Assembly: GCA_025963815.1 (NCBI GenBank)
Contig: JAOQAA010000416.1
Coordinates: forward strand, 1 to 7,764
Origin: Capsulimonas sp.
Lineage (GTDB): Bacteria > Armatimonadota > Armatimonadia > Armatimonadales > Capsulimonadaceae
DNA length: 7,764 nucleotides
Direction: 5' to 3'
Positions within the stretch are counted from its first letter, which is position 1; each line of letters starts with the position of its first letter. Below are positions 6,330 through 7,764 of the stretch, in pieces. The notes beneath the pieces are model-generated. The model made no database searches. It saw only the letters and a list, made by a program, of their open reading frames with translations, and was not told the DNA's origin. Made by a program: the position numbers and the translations under genes.

Positions 6330-7061
6330 ATGGATTTTCGAGAAAAATTGCGGAAGGTGGCGTCGCTGGTCGTGGAGCTGCCGCCTGAGACCGTGACCCA
6401 TCAGGCCGCGAGTGGGCATGACCCGTCGGACCCATACGCCGCGATCGACGCCCAGCTGGCGGGCGAGCCGCCGCCGCTGCCCACACGACCCAAGTCCGCG
6501 CCTTCGCGCACGGTGGAGCAGCTGCTCGAACAGACCTCGGGACCGAGCCTCTCCGCCGTGGAGCAGGCGGCTTCGGCGATCGTGACGTCGACAGGCGAGC
6601 CGCAAAATCTTTCGTTCACGGAGATCTATCAGCAGGCGGGCGTTCCCGCCGCGCCGTTCACCGCCGAGCAGATGCTGGATATGCTGTCGTCGATGCCCCC
6701 CTCGGTGCCGCTGGAGATACGCCGCCAGACGATCGGCGTCACCCTGGGCGCGATGGGCAAGGCGATCGGCGCGACGCCCGACACCATTGTCGCCGACGCC
6801 TCGCGCAAGCTCGCCGCGCTCGCCTCTTACGCCGACACCGTCGCCGCGCACACCGCCGCCTTCACCACCAGCGCGGAGCAGGAGATCGCCGAGCTTCAGC
6901 TGGAAATCGACCGCAAGCGCCGCGCGATTGAGACGGCTCGCCAGAACCAAGTCGAAGTGACCCAGCTTTGCCACGGCGAAACGGATCGTCTTGACGACGT
7001 TCTGGAATTCTTCAGCCTGGACGTCGGCGCCTCCAAGCACGCCGCTTCCGGGACTGTCTAA
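6330..7061 (+). CDS. Helical coiled-coil protein of unknown function
   Basis: I do not recognise this 243-residue protein by name. It has no signal peptide or membrane segment and is probably cytoplasmic. Residues 1-60 are variable-looking and proline-rich (GEPPPLPTRPKS at 45-56). Residues 95-165 look like the conserved core: FTEIYQQAGVPAAPFTAEQ, LDMLSSMPPSVP, then TLGAMGKAIGATPDTIVADASRK. Residues about 165-222 form a long helix with coiled-coil character (EIAELQLEIDRKRRAIETARQNQ at its centre), ending in an acidic DRLDDVLEFF segment (219-228) with a short tail. ATG 6330 has only a purine-rich GAGAGAG 11 bases away. A TATTAG hexamer five bases before the ATG might be a weak leaderless-type -10. 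It lies on the same strand as the membrane coiled-coil gene, behind the inverted repeat. A cytoplasmic partner of that protein is the simplest guess. G+C-rich third positions support real coding. Confidence 0.82.
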   Translation: MDFREKLRKVASLVVELPPETVTHQAASGHDPSDPYAAIDAQLAGEPPPLPTRPKSAPSRTVEQLLEQTSGPSLSAVEQAASAIVTSTGEPQNLSFTEIYQQAGVPAAPFTAEQMLDMLSSMPPSVPLEIRRQTIGVTLGAMGKAIGATPDTIVADASRKLAALASYADTVAAHTAAFTTSAEQEIAELQLEIDRKRRAIETARQNQVEVTQLCHGETDRLDDVLEFFSLDVGASKHAASGTV

Positions 7062-7104
7062 CAGACTGCTCGCTTTGGCAGCGGCGCGCCACAGCTCATA
7101 TGAG

Positions 7105-7178
7105 TAGGTTTTCGGAAGCGCCGGTTCATACGTTCCCCGGGTTTCATACTCGGGTACAACGTCACCGCCAAAAACCTA
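7105..7178 (+). repeat. Nested 74-nt imperfect hairpin
   Basis: Five successive paired blocks close on one another: TAGGTTTT 7105-7112 with AAAACCTA 7171-7178, GG 7114-7115 with CC 7168-7169, CGGT 7122-7125 with ACCG 7164-7167, ACGTT 7130-7134 with AACGT 7158-7162, and CCCGGGT 7136-7142 with ACTCGGG 7148-7154 (one G-U, loop TTCAT). The palindrome CTCATATGAG (7095-7104) abuts its left end. There is no T-run, so it is not a classical terminator. It may be a 3'-end structure for the 243-aa gene or a small repeat relic; no RNA family is recognised. Confidence 0.5.
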
Positions 7179-7210
7179 TCCTTCTGACAAGCCCTCATCC
7201 AAACCCCAGG

Positions 7211-7216
7211 TATAAT
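7211..7216 (+). promoter_or_regulatory. TATAAT -10, leaderless-type promoter for mnmE
   Basis: TATAAT, again preceded by GG, ends six bases before GTG 7223, so transcription should begin at or next to the start codon. No Shine-Dalgarno is present. CTGACA at 7184-7189 resembles a -35 (five of six) but the 21-base gap is too long for a normal spacer. Confidence 0.65.
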
Positions 7217-7222
7217 CCCCTC

Positions 7223-7764
7223 GTGACACCCTCTTTAGACGACACCATTTGCAGCCTCGCCACGCCTCCGGGCGTCGGCGGTATCGGCGTGATCCGCGTC
7301 AGCGGCCCCCAGGCCTTCGCCGTGACCGACGCCGTCACGAAGCGTCCCCGGGACGTTCCCAGCGCTTCGTACGCGGGCCATACGCTGCACCGCGCTGATG
7401 TGCTGGCTTATGATGGTTCTGTGATCGACGACGTTTTGCTCGCGATTTTCCATGCGCCCCGATCGTATACCGGCGAAAATGTCGTGGAGATTTCTGCGCA
7501 TGGCGGGCCGGTCCCGCTGCGGCGGATTTTGAGCCGACTGCTGACCAGCGGCGCGCGTTTGGCGCAGCCGGGGGAGTTTACGCAGCGCGCCTATTTGAAT
7601 GGCAAGATGGACCTGGCGCAGGCGGAAGCTGTTGGCGATATTATCGCAGCGCGGACCGATGAAGCGCTGACGCTTGCGCGCAGTCAGCAGTCCGGACGAC
7701 TGAGTGCAGAAGTCGCCGAGATCCGGCATTTGATCCTGAGGCTGATGGCTCTCATCGAAGCTTC
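7223..7764 (+). CDS. mnmE: tRNA uridine-5-carboxymethylaminomethyl modification GTPase MnmE (partial, N-terminal part)
   Basis: MnmE works with MnmG to modify wobble uridine 34 in certain tRNAs, using a methylene-tetrahydrofolate-derived carbon, glycine or ammonium, and GTP. The window holds 180 full codons plus two bases. The N-terminal folate-binding domain is clear: DDTICSLATPPGVGGIGVIRVSG (6-28), the hallmark PRSYTGENVVEI-HGG (79-95) and PGEFTQRAYLNGKMDLAQAEAV (116-137). Residues from about 125 begin the helical domain. The G domain and C-terminal CxGK would lie beyond the right edge. GTG 7223 is chosen because the protein aligns from there with the usual MnmE start, and TATAAT sits six bases before it. 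Unlike its neighbours this is a housekeeping gene, and it does not appear to be part of the ABC-like cluster. Identity is secure. Confidence 0.97.
   Translation, partial: MTPSLDDTICSLATPPGVGGIGVIRVSGPQAFAVTDAVTKRPRDVPSASYAGHTLHRADVLAYDGSVIDDVLLAIFHAPRSYTGENVVEISAHGGPVPLRRILSRLLTSGARLAQPGEFTQRAYLNGKMDLAQAEAVGDIIAARTDEALTLARSQQSGRLSAEVAEIRHLILRLMALIEA

Noticed and set aside
7184..7216. CTGACA plus TATAAT as a full sigma-70 promoter for mnmE
   Set aside because: The 21-base spacer is too long; only the -10 is reported.
1..7764. CRISPR array, tRNA, rRNA, transposase or phage genes
   Set aside because: No regularly spaced direct repeats, no cloverleaf with tRNA arms, no rRNA sequence and no recombinase or phage motifs were seen.

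Overview
The window is GC-rich bacterial DNA, roughly 60% G+C by eye, and is almost fully coding. An OmpA-type peptidoglycan-binding domain on a membrane-anchored protein points to a cell with a wall, probably with a Gram-negative-type envelope. Two genes have TATAAT exactly six bases before their start codon and no Shine-Dalgarno, which suggests leaderless transcripts. That is common outside Proteobacteria, for example in Deinococcota, Actinobacteria and probably related deep lineages. I suspect Armatimonadota or a similar group from general resemblance only, and I cannot confirm it.

Layout: 1-1194, minus strand, is an M48-family membrane zinc metalloprotease whose C-terminus lies outside the window. 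1195-1512 is an AT-rich divergent promoter region with a 20-bp operator-like palindrome, a 12-bp palindrome and an extended -10 candidate facing each way. From 1513 to 5110, plus strand, lies an ABC-transporter-like operon: a membrane-anchored solute-binding-like protein fused to a C-terminal OmpA domain (1513-3312), a terminator-like hairpin, an SsuC/TauC-type permease (3379-4281), and an ATPase one base later (4283-5110). 5111-5210 holds an imperfect hairpin and then a leaderless promoter for a membrane coiled-coil protein of unknown function (5211-6116). 6117-6329 holds a 44-bp inverted repeat (42/44 identical arms) that looks like a dispersed repeat element. 6330-7061 encodes a soluble helical/coiled-coil protein of unknown function. 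7062-7222 holds a nested 74-nt hairpin, then a leaderless promoter. 7223-7764 is the N-terminal part of mnmE (trmE), the tRNA-modification GTPase, cut by the window end.

How the genes may work together: the three ABC genes form one unit. Tethering the binding domain to both the inner membrane and peptidoglycan is not normal for a NitT/TauT-type importer. Together with the degenerate EAA loop in the permease, it suggests either an unusual importer or a non-transport, envelope-sensing ABC machine. The two coiled-coil proteins downstream are candidate accessory parts, which is inferred from proximity and shared strand only. This five-gene set is the best candidate here for a poorly described system. 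mnmE is a housekeeping gene, probably transcribed independently.
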